DNA from: Streptomyces sp. NBC_00239
Lineage (GTDB): Bacteria; Actinomycetota; Actinomycetes; Streptomycetales; Streptomycetaceae
DNA length: 64,000 nucleotides
Direction: 5' to 3'
Assembly: GCF_036194065.1 (NCBI RefSeq)
Contig: NZ_CP108095.1
Span: 2,356,001-2,420,000, forward strand
The translations under genes and the position numbers were made by a program. The notes below the pieces were generated by a model. The model was not told the origin of the DNA. It saw nothing but the letters and a program-made list of their open reading frames with translations, and did not search any database. The stretch's first letter is position 1; every line of letters starts with the position of its first letter. This document shows positions 42,901 through 51,059 of the stretch, one piece after another.

Positions 42901-43537
42901 CGGGGAGGACGTCCGGGGACAGGGCGCTCGCGTGGGCCGCCGCCGAGGTCATGCGCTTGCGGTGGTGGCGGCGGCAGAGGACCTCGTAGCCGATCTCCTC
43001 CGCCGGCCGGTTCACGTCGCCGACCACGACCTGGGCACCCTCGACGACCATCTCGCCCCCGACCGTACGGGCGTTGTGCGTGGCGCGGGCGCCGCACCAG
43101 CACAGGGCCTCGACCTGGAGCTGTTCGATGCGGTCCGCGAGTTCGATCAGGCGCTGCGAGCCGGGGAAGAGCTTGGTGCGGAAGTCCGTCGTGATGCCGA
43201 AGGCGAAGACGTCCAGGCCCAGCTCGTCGACCGTGCGGGCCAGCTGGTCGATCTGTTCGGGGGCGAGGAACTGGGCCTCGTCGACGATGACGTAGTCCGC
43301 CTTGCCGCCCTTGGACAGCAGGTCCACGAGGTACCCGTACAGGTCCATGCCCTCGCCCGCCTCGACGGCCTCCGTCACCAGGCCCAGGCGCGAGGACAGC
43401 TTGCCCTCGCCCGCCCGGTCGTCCCGCGTGAAGATCACGCCCTGCAGGCCACGGGCCGACCGGTTGTGCCCGATCTGGAGCGCCAGCGTGCTCTTTCCGC
43501 AGTCCATCGTTCCGGAGAAGAACACCAGCTCAGGCAT
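42887..43537 (-). CDS. tdk: Thymidine kinase
   Basis: This 216-residue type II thymidine kinase phosphorylates thymidine with ATP. Walker A is G-T-M-D-C-G-K-S-T (9-17), the Walker B/lasso region is D-E-A-Q-F-L, and the structural zinc ligands are C-W-C-G-A plus C-R-R-H near the C-terminus. It is about 94 bp downstream of the phosphodiesterase-like gene on the same strand. Confidence 0.95.
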   Translation of the reverse strand: MPELVFFSGTMDCGKSTLALQIGHNRSARGLQGVIFTRDDRAGEGKLSSRLGLVTEAVEAGEGMDLYGYLVDLLSKGGKADYVIVDEAQFLAPEQIDQLARTVDELGLDVFAFGITTDFRTKLFPGSQRLIELADRIEQLQVEALCWCGARATHNARTVGGEMVVEGAQVVVGDVNRPAEEIGYEVLCRRHHRKRMTSAAAHASALSPDVLPVNHA

Positions 43538-43631
43538 GGGAGGTACGAGACCTTTCGGGTCGTGTCGGGAGGGGGACGGCCGGGGCCGGACGGAGGCGGG
43601 GCGGGACGGGCCGGACGGTGGGGCGGGCCGC

Positions 43632-44837
43632 TCAGGTGGAGCGGACCTCCAGCAGCGGGACGAGCTGCTCCGCCGCCGTCATCGAGCCGTGCATGCCGGT
43701 CAGCGCGGACTCGTTCGGCTCGTTCACCGAGGCGGTGATGGCCACGTCGTCGTGGGCGGCGGCGACCACGTCGCCGATCCGGCCGCGCACCCGGTCGTCG
43801 CACTCGCCGGGCGGGCCGAACCAGCCGCGCTCCAGCGCCTCGTCCCGGCTCGCCACCCAGAACCGGTCGCCGAGCACCTCGCGCCACACGGTCAGCACGT
43901 CGGACTCGGCCCCGGGTACGGCGTACACGTGCCGGGCCCGGCCCTCGCCGCCCAGCAGGGCCACTCCGGCGCCGAGCTCCCAGTCCTCGTCGAAGTCGAT
44001 CCGGGAGTCCTCGTCGAAGGGGATGTCGACCATGCCGTGGTCGGCGGTGACGTAGAGGGCGGTGCGCGGCGGCAGCTGCTCGGCGAGCCGCTGGACCAGC
44101 CGGTCCACGTACATGAGCTGGCCGCGCCAGGCGTCGGAGTCGACGCCGAAGCGGTGTCCGGCGCCGTCCAGTTCGCTGTAGTACGTGTAGACGAGCGAGC
44201 GGTCGCCGGCGGCCAGCCGCTCGGCCGCGAGGTCCATGCGCTCCTCGCCCGTCATCCGGCCGAGGAAGCTGCCGCCGCTCAGCGCGACCTTCGTCAGGGG
44301 GGTGGTCTCGAAGCCGGGCGAGGACACCTGCGCGGTGGCCACGCCCGCCTCGTGGGCCAGCTGGAAGACCGTCGGGTACGGCTGCCAGACCTTGGGCTGG
44401 GTCCACGGCCGCCAGCGCAGCTGGTTCATCAGCTCGCCGGTCTGCGGGTTGCGGGCCGCGTAGCCGGGCAGGCCGTGCCGGGCCGGCGGCAGGCCGGTGC
44501 CGACGGAGGCCAGCGAGGTCGCGGTGGTCGCGGGGAAGCCGGAGGTCAGAGGCTGCCCGGTGCCGCCGCGCGAGCTGCCCAGCAGCGAGGTGAGGTACGG
44601 GGCCTCGGCCGGGTGCGCCTTGACCTGCTCCCAGCCGAGCCCGTCGATCAGGAACACGCAGTTCCGGTCGGCCGGGGTCAGCTCGGGGATCACGGCGTCG
44701 AAGCCGGGGACGCCGAGGCCGGCCGCGAGGGTGGGCAGCAGGTCGGCGAGCGAACCCGAGCCGTACGCGGGCACGGGGGCGCCGGCCAGGTCCAGGGGTT
44801 CCGGCTCGTGCCAGTTCTGCGCGGCGGAGTACGGCAT
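43632..44837 (-). CDS. Alkaline phosphatase superfamily protein (nucleotide pyrophosphatase/phosphodiesterase-like)
   Basis: This 401-residue protein has metal-binding motifs L-I-D-G-L-G-W (first Asp), a Thr nucleophile in F-P-A-T-T-A-T-S, D-G-A-G-H-R and T-A-D-H-G-M. This is the set found in the type I phosphodiesterase/NPP family. There is no signal peptide, so it is probably cytoplasmic. ATG 44837 shares a base with the stop of the DUF5998 gene (TGATG). Confidence 0.9.
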   Translation of the reverse strand: MPYSAAQNWHEPEPLDLAGAPVPAYGSGSLADLLPTLAAGLGVPGFDAVIPELTPADRNCVFLIDGLGWEQVKAHPAEAPYLTSLLGSSRGGTGQPLTSGFPATTATSLASVGTGLPPARHGLPGYAARNPQTGELMNQLRWRPWTQPKVWQPYPTVFQLAHEAGVATAQVSSPGFETTPLTKVALSGGSFLGRMTGEERMDLAAERLAAGDRSLVYTYYSELDGAGHRFGVDSDAWRGQLMYVDRLVQRLAEQLPPRTALYVTADHGMVDIPFDEDSRIDFDEDWELGAGVALLGGEGRARHVYAVPGAESDVLTVWREVLGDRFWVASRDEALERGWFGPPGECDDRVRGRIGDVVAAAHDDVAITASVNEPNESALTGMHGSMTAAEQLVPLLEVRST

Positions 44838-45436
44838 CAGCGGGCGGCGGAGGGGGACGTCGCCGCTGTCGCCTCGCTGAGCGCCTGCGCGAACAGCAGG
44901 GTCTGGCGGACCGCCTCGGGGCCGTCGCCGGCCTCGCTGACGCGCAGGCTGAGGTCGTCGGCGGTGGAGTTGCCGGTGTAGCCGTGGTCGGCGTCGCAGT
45001 TCGCGTCGCCGCAGGCGGCGGGCTCCAGGTCGATGCGGGAGACCGCGCCCCAGCCGATGGTCAGGACGACCTCGCGGGGCAGGGTGCCCGGGGTGTACGA
45101 CTCGGGGTTCGCGACGACGCGGCTGAGCACGACGGAGGCGATGCTGCTCAGCTTCACCGACTCCGTGGAGGTGGTCGCGTACGGGGACGGGGACCCGGCG
45201 TCGGCGGCCTGCTCGTCGGTGTGGCTGACGATGAAGCGCTGGTCGGTCAGGACCAGCACCGTGACGTGGCGCCGCACCTCGTTGGAGTCGAAGGTGGTCT
45301 CCTGGTGGACCAGGTACGACGAGATCGGCTCGCCGCCCACGGCGGCCTCAACCGCCTCGGCCACGAGGGCCGGGTAGTAGCCGCTGCGCTCGATCGCTGC
45401 GCGCAGCCCCTGGGTCGTCGTACCGGATTTCGCCAT
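44837..45436 (-). CDS. DUF5998 family protein
   Basis: This 199-residue protein has a helical N-terminus, then a beta-rich core with V-H-Q-E-T-T-F-D-S-N-E-V-R-R-H-V-T-V-L-V-L-T, resembling a PH-like fold, and a loop with two Cys (A-A-C-G-D-A-N-C-D). It is conserved in actinobacteria with unknown function. ATG 45436 was taken; a second ATG three codons upstream has a worse-placed ribosome binding site. It is co-translated with the phosphodiesterase-like gene. Confidence 0.82.
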   Translation of the reverse strand: MAKSGTTTQGLRAAIERSGYYPALVAEAVEAAVGGEPISSYLVHQETTFDSNEVRRHVTVLVLTDQRFIVSHTDEQAADAGSPSPYATTSTESVKLSSIASVVLSRVVANPESYTPGTLPREVVLTIGWGAVSRIDLEPAACGDANCDADHGYTGNSTADDLSLRVSEAGDGPEAVRQTLLFAQALSEATAATSPSAAR

Positions 45437-45476
45437 GAGGTCCATCCTAAGGCCCGTACGGGGCGCCTCGGCCTGC

Positions 45477-48179
45477 TCAGTAGCTGGGCAGTGTGCGCGG
45501 GCCGAGGTCGGTGCGGGCCGGGGGGTGCGCGATGCGGACGGTGGCCCCGAGGACGGAGAGGCCGTCGGCCGCCACGACCACCGGTTCCAGGTCCACGCCG
45601 GCGACCTCCGGGTGCTCGTCGACGAGCCGGGAGACCCGCAGCAGCAGCTCTTCCAGGGCCGCGGTGTCCACCGGGTCGCTGCCGCGCCAGCCGAACAGCA
45701 GCGGCGCGGCGCGCAGCGAGCGGATCAGCTCGGCGGCGTCCCGGTCGGTGACCGGGACCAGGTGGTGGGCGGTGTCGCCGAGCAGCTCGGAGGCGACCCC
45801 GGCGAGCCCGAAGGAGAGCACGGCGCCGACGGCCGGGTCGATCGCGGACCGGACGACGGTGTCGACCCCGCGGGGGGCCATCGCCTGGACGGCCGGCTGG
45901 AGCTCGTCCGGGCTGCCGAGGGCCTCGGTGAGCTCCTCGTAGGCGCGGCGCAGCTCCTCCTCACCGCCGAGGTCGAGGCGTACGCCGCCCAGGTCGGCGC
46001 GGTGGCGCAGGTGCGGGGCGGTGGTCTTGAGGGCGACGGGGTAGCCGAGCCGGCGGGCCGCGGCGGCGGCTGCCTCGGGGGTGGGCGCGGGCAGGGTGGG
46101 CCGCACGGCGATGCCGTAGCAGGCGAGCAGCGCGTGCGCGTCTGGCGCGTCGAGCGTGCGGACGGCGTCCGGGTCGACGTCGGCCAGCAGGGCGGCGAGC
46201 CGGCCGGCGGCCCCGGCGGTGTCGATGTCCTCGTATTCGGGGACCAGGGCCCCGCCCTGGGCGTTGGCGCGCCGCCACGTGCCGTAGCGGACGGCTTCGG
46301 CGAGGGCGCGTACGGCCCGCTCGGCGGCGGGGTAGGCGGGGATCCGGGGGGCGGCGGCGAGGGCGGCGGGCAGTTCGTCGAGTTCCACGTGGACCACGGC
46401 GACGGGCTTGCCGGGCAGCTCGGCGGCGGCTTCGCGCAGGGCCCGGGCGAGGTCCTCGGTGAGGCTGGCCTCGCCCAGCGGCGGGATGGCGGTGACGATC
46501 ACCGCGTCGTTGGCCGGGTCGGCGAGGGCGGCGGCCAGTGCGGCCCGGAAGTCGGCCGGGCCGGCGGCGGTGGTGAGGTCCTGCGGGGCGTGCGGGCGCA
46601 GCCCCTCGGTGAGGCAGGCGTCGTACGACAGGACGCCCAGGGACTCGGAGTTGCCGAGGATGGCCACGTGCGGGCCGGCCGGCAGCGGCTGTTCGGCGAG
46701 GAGCAGGCCGGCGTCGACGAGTTCGGTGACGGTGCCGACGCGGATCACGCCGGCCTGCCGCAGGAGGGCGGAGACGGTGGCGTCGGGGAGCCGGGTCTCG
46801 GGTACCGCGTGGCCGGCGGGGCTGACGCCGGTGTGCCGTCCGCCCTTGGCCACGACGACCGGTTTGACGGCGGCCGTGCGGCGGGCGAGGCGGGTGAACT
46901 TCCGCGGGTTGCCGAGGGTTTCCAGGTAGAGCAGCGCCACGTCGGTGGCGGGGTCGTCGTACCAGTACTGGAGGAAGTCGTTGCCGGAGACGTCGGCCCG
47001 GTTGCCGGCGGAGATGAAGGAGGACAGGCCGGCGCCGCGCCGCACCAGGGCGGAGAGCAGGGCGATGCCGATGGCGCCGGACTGGGTGAACAGGCCGATG
47101 CGGCCGGGTTGGGGGGTGCCGGGGGCGAGCGAGGCGTTCAGCCCCGACGCCGTGTTGATCACGCCGAAGGCGTTGGGCCCGATGATCCGCATGCCGTACG
47201 AGCGGGCCTGGCGGACGAGTTCGCGCTGGCGCTCCAGGCCTTCGGGGCCGCTCTCGCCGTAGCCGGCGGACAGTACGACCAGGCCCTGTACGCCGTGTTC
47301 CCCGCAGTCCGTGACGGCTTCGGGCACCCGCTCGGCGGGCACGGCCAGCACGGCGAGGTCGACGCCGTCCGGGATCTGCGCGACGGAGCGGTGGGCGGGC
47401 GCCCCGGCGAGCTCGGTGACGCCGGGTTCCAGGGCGCTGTTGACGGCGTGGACGGGGCCGGGGAAGCCGCCGGCGAGGAGGTGCGCGAGGGCGGCCCGGC
47501 CGACGCCGTCGGGGGTGCGGCTGACGCCGATCACGGCGACCGAGCGCGGGTTGAGCAGCCGCTGCACCGAGCGGGCCTCGGCGCGCTGTTCGCGGGCCCG
47601 CTGGACGGCGAGGGTCTCGGCGGTGGGCTCCAGGTCGAGGGTCAGGTGTACCGACCCGTCCTCGAAGCTGCGCTTCTGTTCGTAGCCGGCGTCCGTGAAC
47701 ACCTTGATCATCTTGGTGTTGGCGGGCAGCACTTCGGCGGCGAACCGGCGGATGCCGCGTTCCCGGGCGACCGCGCCGATGTGTTCGAGGAGGGCGGAGG
47801 CGACGCCGCGGCCCTGGTGGGCGTCCTGCACGAGGAAGGCGACCTCGGCCTCGTCGGCGGGGTGGGACGCCGGGCGGCCGTCGGGTCCGATCCGGTCGAA
47901 GCGGACGGTCGCGATGAACTCGTCGCCGACGGTGGCGGCCAGGCCCACCCGGTCCACGTAGTCGTGGTGGGTGAAGCGGCGCACGTCACGGTCGGACAGG
48001 CGGGGGTAGGGGGCGAAGAAGCGGTAGTACTTCGATTCGTCCGAGACCTGCTCGTAGAAGCTGACCAGGCGGCCCGCGTCCGCGGTGGTGATCGGCCTGA
48101 TCCGGGCGGTGCCGCCGTCGCGCAGCACCACATCGGCTTCCCAGTGGGCGGGGTACGAGGGGTCCGACACCGTGGTCAT
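45477..48179 (-). CDS. GNAT acetyltransferase fused to NDP-forming acyl-CoA-synthetase-like domains (Pat family, reversed order)
   Basis: This 900-residue protein has an N-terminal GNAT domain (about 15-175, Q-G-R-G-V-A-S-A-L as acetyl-CoA loop). A CoA-binding Rossmann domain (about 210-340, S-V-A-V-I-G-V-S-R) and succinyl-CoA-ligase-like domains (I-G-L-F-T-Q-S-G-A-I-G) follow, then an ATP-grasp-like C-terminus from about 680. In enterobacterial Pat the acetyltransferase is at the C-terminus; the order here is that described for the S. lividans PatA. Such enzymes acetylate and inactivate acyl-CoA synthetases. ATG 48179 gives the full GNAT domain. Confidence 0.9.
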   Translation of the reverse strand: MTTVSDPSYPAHWEADVVLRDGGTARIRPITTADAGRLVSFYEQVSDESKYYRFFAPYPRLSDRDVRRFTHHDYVDRVGLAATVGDEFIATVRFDRIGPDGRPASHPADEAEVAFLVQDAHQGRGVASALLEHIGAVARERGIRRFAAEVLPANTKMIKVFTDAGYEQKRSFEDGSVHLTLDLEPTAETLAVQRAREQRAEARSVQRLLNPRSVAVIGVSRTPDGVGRAALAHLLAGGFPGPVHAVNSALEPGVTELAGAPAHRSVAQIPDGVDLAVLAVPAERVPEAVTDCGEHGVQGLVVLSAGYGESGPEGLERQRELVRQARSYGMRIIGPNAFGVINTASGLNASLAPGTPQPGRIGLFTQSGAIGIALLSALVRRGAGLSSFISAGNRADVSGNDFLQYWYDDPATDVALLYLETLGNPRKFTRLARRTAAVKPVVVAKGGRHTGVSPAGHAVPETRLPDATVSALLRQAGVIRVGTVTELVDAGLLLAEQPLPAGPHVAILGNSESLGVLSYDACLTEGLRPHAPQDLTTAAGPADFRAALAAALADPANDAVIVTAIPPLGEASLTEDLARALREAAAELPGKPVAVVHVELDELPAALAAAPRIPAYPAAERAVRALAEAVRYGTWRRANAQGGALVPEYEDIDTAGAAGRLAALLADVDPDAVRTLDAPDAHALLACYGIAVRPTLPAPTPEAAAAAARRLGYPVALKTTAPHLRHRADLGGVRLDLGGEEELRRAYEELTEALGSPDELQPAVQAMAPRGVDTVVRSAIDPAVGAVLSFGLAGVASELLGDTAHHLVPVTDRDAAELIRSLRAAPLLFGWRGSDPVDTAALEELLLRVSRLVDEHPEVAGVDLEPVVVAADGLSVLGATVRIAHPPARTDLGPRTLPSY

Positions 48180-48312
48180 GCGGCCAAGCCTACGGGGCGC
48201 CCTCGCGCGGCGTGCGAGCCAAGCCGGGGCATATCGGTGCAAGCTGGGTCGGGCCGAACGGCAGGTACTTCCGGGCCGGAGGTCGGCCCGAGCATCCGGA
48301 GCACCGTGAGAG

Positions 48313-48328
48313 ACTGGTCTAGACAACC
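48313..48328. promoter_or_regulatory. DasR-type operator (dre) upstream of ptsH
   Basis: ACTGGTCTAGACAACC matches the known DasR consensus ACTGGTCTAGACCACT at 14 of 16 positions. The core TGGTCTAGAC is intact. It ends 23 bp before the ptsH start, so DasR should repress ptsH when amino-sugar phosphates are low. This fits the established control of Streptomyces PTS genes. Confidence 0.85.
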
Positions 48329-48351
48329 GCAAGAACCTGAAGGGCATCACC

Positions 48352-48633
48352 ATGGCAGAGCGCCGCGTCAACGTCGGCTGGGCCGAAGGCCTGCACGCTC
48401 GTCCCGCCTCGATCTTCGTCCGCGCGACGACGGCTTCCGGTATCCCGGTGACCATCGCGAAGGCCGGCGGCGACCCGGTCAACGCCGGTTCCATGCTCGC
48501 GGTCCTGGGTCTGGGCGCCCAGGGCGGCGAGGAGATCGTCCTCGCGTCCGAGGCCGAGGGCGCGGACATCGCGCTCGACCGCCTGGCGAAGCTCGTCGCG
48601 GAGGGCCTCGAAGAGCTCCCCGAGACGGTCTGA
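48352..48633 (+). CDS. ptsH: Phosphocarrier protein HPr
   Basis: This 93-residue HPr takes a phosphoryl group from enzyme I on H15 (A-E-G-L-H-A-R-P-A) and passes it to EIIA proteins. The regulatory Ser position is S47 (N-A-G-S-M-L-A-V). AAGGG precedes ATG 48352. The gene is alone, without ptsI or crr, as is normal in Streptomyces, and carries the dre site upstream and a strong terminator downstream. Confidence 0.96.
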   Translation: MAERRVNVGWAEGLHARPASIFVRATTASGIPVTIAKAGGDPVNAGSMLAVLGLGAQGGEEIVLASEAEGADIALDRLAKLVAEGLEELPETV

Positions 48634-48654
48634 CCTCCGGACCACCCCCTGCTC

Positions 48655-48704
48655 GCGGCGAGGCCGCGGTTCCCGGCACCGGGAACCGCGGCCTCGCCGC
48701 TTTT
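48655..48704 (+). terminator. Rho-independent terminator of ptsH
   Basis: The perfect arms 48655-48676 and 48679-48700 (22 nt) are separated by two bases, effectively a 21-bp stem with a tetraloop. They are followed by TTTT at 48701-48704. It starts 22 bp past the stop. Confidence 0.95.
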
Positions 48705-48898
48705 GCACGTCCGCTCCACCGCGGCCCCTTCCGACCCGGCCCCGGTCCTGCCCGGAACGGAGAATGGAAATGCGCGCAGCAGAATAGGGTGCACGGGATG
48801 CCGGAATCCCGGAATCCCGGAATTGGAGCCCACCCGGCCCCGGGCGAATGAATTCCGCCGACCCCGCGCACATTCCCGCTCTTTGTATACGCCCTTTG

Positions 48899-49582
48899 TT
48901 AAAAACCGGAACCCACGGTGTTTACGGCAGGTTGCGAAGTCCTCACGCGCCCCTCGGCCGGGCGGCGCAGCCGGTGGGCGGCCACGGCCCGGTCGGCGTG
49001 CGCGGCGGTGAGGGCGCGGGCCCGGGCCGCGTCCCCGCGGGCCACCGCGTCCACGATCGCCCCGTGCTCCGCCCAGGACTCCACCGGGGCAACGGGAGCC
49101 TCCACCGTGTACATCCACGCCGTCTTGTGGCGCAGCTGGGTGAGCAGGGCGATCAGCCCCGGGCTGCCGGAGGCCTGGGTGAGCGTCTCGTGGAACCAGC
49201 CGCCCAGGGAGCGCAGATCCTCGCCCTGGCCCCGCCTGGCCCGCTCCTGGCCCAGCCGGACCAGTCCGCGCAGCACCTTCAGGTGGGCCTCGGTGCGCCG
49301 CTGGGCGGCCCGGGCGGCCCCCAGGGGCTCCAGCATCATCCGGATCTCCAGGACGTCGGCGGCCTCCTGCTCGGTGGGCTCGGCCACGCAGGCGCCCGCG
49401 TGCCGGCGCGTGGTGACGAAGCCCTCGGACTCCAGGGTGCGCAGGGCCTCGCGGACGGGCACCCGTGAGACCCCGTAGCGGCGGGCCAGCAGTTCCTCGG
49501 TCAGCCGGCCGCCCGGCTCGAAGACACCGGTGACGATGTCCTCGCGGATGGCGGTGCACACCGCGTGCGCCGGAATACGCAA
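48899..49582 (-). CDS. GntR-family (FCD-type) transcriptional regulator
   Basis: This 227-residue regulator has a winged helix at about 5-70 (L-A-R-R-Y-G-V-S-R-V-P-V-R-E-A-L-R-T-L-E-S-E-G) and a C-terminal all-helical FCD ligand domain (90-210) with metal-binding His residues in W-F-H-E-T and A-E-H-G. I chose the TTG at 49582 because GGAGG stands seven bases upstream and the HTH begins right after. An ATG at 49654 would add 24 residues but has no ribosome binding site. The regulated pathway is unknown; it converges on ptsH. Confidence 0.85.
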   Translation of the reverse strand: MRIPAHAVCTAIREDIVTGVFEPGGRLTEELLARRYGVSRVPVREALRTLESEGFVTTRRHAGACVAEPTEQEAADVLEIRMMLEPLGAARAAQRRTEAHLKVLRGLVRLGQERARRGQGEDLRSLGGWFHETLTQASGSPGLIALLTQLRHKTAWMYTVEAPVAPVESWAEHGAIVDAVARGDAARARALTAAHADRAVAAHRLRRPAEGRVRTSQPAVNTVGSGF

Positions 49583-49780
49583 AACCGGACCTCCGCTTGT
49601 TTCCCGCCCCGCGCATCGCGGTGGGCGACTTCTGGCGATCTCTGGCGAGCTCATCCCTGCGAGCCTATTGCAGCACACCGGAATTCCCGAGGGCGGCCGG
49701 AATTGAAATCCGGTCTTTTGGCGATCCTTTGCCCGGGCGCACTGCCTTCGCCCGGGCATGCCGGCCTGCACCCGGGCACG

Positions 49781-49815
49781 CCGAAGGCCCCGGCTCGGGG
49801 AGCCGGGGCCTTCGG
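49781..49815. terminator. Terminator of the M23 peptidase gene
   Basis: The 16-bp perfect stem CCGAAGGCCCCGGCTC with its complement surrounds a GGG loop. It starts about 50 bp past the stop, reading the minus strand. Confidence 0.85.
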
Positions 49816-49865
49816 GAAGCCTGTGTGCCGCGCCGGGCGGTGTCGCGCCGGCCTCGGGCAGGGTG

Positions 49866-50660
49866 TCAGACGGTGACGCCGTGCGAGCGGAGGTACGCGA
49901 TCGGGTCGATGTCCGAACCGTAGTCGGCACCGGTGCGGGCCTCGAAGTGGAGGTGCGCGCCGCTGGAGTTGCCGGTGTTGCCCGACAGGCCGATCTGCTG
50001 GCCCGGGGTGACCTGCTGGCCGACGACCACGTTCAGCGAGTCCATGTGGCCGTACTGGGTGTACGAGCCGTCGTTGTGCTTGATCACGACGTTGTTGCCG
50101 TAGGCGCCGCCCCAGCCCGCCTCGACCACGACGCCCATGCCGACGGCGCGCACCGAGGTGCCGAGGTCCGCGTGGAAGTCGATGCCGGTGTGGCTGCCGG
50201 AGGACCACATGGCCCCGCCGGCGTGGTACTGGGTGCTGACGTAGGAGCCCTGAAGGGGGGCGACGAACTGCAGGAGGCGCTTGCGCTCGGCCTCGCGCTC
50301 GGCGCGCTCCTTGGCCTCGCGCTCGGCCTTGGCCTTCGCCTCGGCCTTGGCCTTGGCCTCGGCGGCGCGCTGCTTGGCGTCGGCCTCGGCCTGCGCCTTG
50401 GCGGCGGCGATCTCGGCGGCCTGCGCCTGGACGGTGGCCTGGGTCTCGATCTGGCCGGCCATGTCCTCGGCGACCACGACGGTGTTGAGACCGGTGTCCT
50501 CGAACTTCTCGGGGGCCGGACCGGCGGCGAACGCGGGGCCCGCGAGAGAGCCGACCACACCCGTGGCGGCGAGGGCGGTGACCCCGGCTATGCCGGCGGC
50601 CTTGCGGTTCATGCGGCTGGAACCACGGTGCTTGCCGGTGGGTCGAGTGCCAAACGCCAT
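49866..50660 (-). CDS. Secreted M23-family (LytM) peptidoglycan endopeptidase
   Basis: This 264-residue protein has a twin-basic region and hydrophobic signal peptide ending near A-F-A-A-G (about 46), then a coiled coil rich in Ala/Glu/Lys (85-130). The C-terminal M23 domain has Zn ligands in H-T-G-I-D and H-L-H-F-E. Both motifs are intact, so the enzyme should cut cell-wall cross-bridges. The upstream leader carries a c-di-AMP riboswitch, tying this hydrolase to c-di-AMP as for other Streptomyces cell-wall lytic genes. Confidence 0.94.
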   Translation of the reverse strand: MAFGTRPTGKHRGSSRMNRKAAGIAGVTALAATGVVGSLAGPAFAAGPAPEKFEDTGLNTVVVAEDMAGQIETQATVQAQAAEIAAAKAQAEADAKQRAAEAKAKAEAKAKAEREAKERAEREAERKRLLQFVAPLQGSYVSTQYHAGGAMWSSGSHTGIDFHADLGTSVRAVGMGVVVEAGWGGAYGNNVVIKHNDGSYTQYGHMDSLNVVVGQQVTPGQQIGLSGNTGNSSGAHLHFEARTGADYGSDIDPIAYLRSHGVTV

Positions 50661-50687
50661 GAAAAGGCTGATCCTTTCCTTCCCTCT

Positions 50688-50827
50688 CGCCTACCGGGTT
50701 AGCTGACGGGTTCGGAGCAGGAAGGTCTCCTACGGGCCCCCTCTGGCGAGGCGGTCCGATTCACCCCAGGGACACTTGTGGGTCCCCGGCTCCCCAGGCT
50801 CGCGCCTGACGGGGACTCGGCGATTGC
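50688..50827 (-). ncRNA. c-di-AMP riboswitch (ydaO-yuaA class)
   Basis: Hallmarks on the minus strand, in order: A-T-C-G-C-C-G-A-G-T-C-C near the 5' end, GGGGAGCCGGGGACCCA, GGGGTGAATC in the middle, and CCGAACCCGTCAGCTAACCC followed by GGTAGGC at the 3' end. These are the conserved strands of the ydaO-yuaA element. In the known class, c-di-AMP binding turns downstream expression off. It ends about 28 bp before the M23 start. The boundaries are approximate. Confidence 0.92.
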
Positions 50828-50984
50828 TGTCCGGTGCCGCGGGTGCGGCGTGTACAGCTGACGGACAGCTGGACCGAAACTAGGCGGATCATCATCCGAT
50901 CACCAAACAGACACGCGGTTTTGTGGCGTACGCCACTAGGCATAGCCGCAACCATCCCAATGAAACGGACAATTGACATGAAGT

Positions 50985-51015
50985 GGGGCCCTGGCGGAGA
51001 TTCCGCCAGGGCCCC
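50985..51015. terminator. Terminator of the M16 peptidase operon
   Basis: The 14-bp perfect stem GGGGCCCTGGCGGA with its complement surrounds a three-base loop. It starts about 45 bp past the stop at 51060. Confidence 0.88.
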
Positions 51016-51059
51016 TGATGCTTCAGGCCGCTTCGGGCCGAGCAGATCCGCCTCCGGGC

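Larger units (their letters stand above)
50661..51059. promoter_or_regulatory. 399-bp leader and promoter region of the M23 peptidase gene
   Basis: Reading leftwards (minus strand), this holds the terminator of the M16 peptidase gene (50985-51015), an AT-richer promoter region around 50840-50980, the c-di-AMP riboswitch, and an AG-rich ribosome binding site (GAGGGAAGGAAAGG) before the M23 gene. Confidence 0.7.

Noticed and set aside
45435..48851. 1138-codon plus-strand frame antisense to the Pat-type gene
   Set aside because: No motif and improbable composition. It also runs through the ptsH gene region in a different frame.
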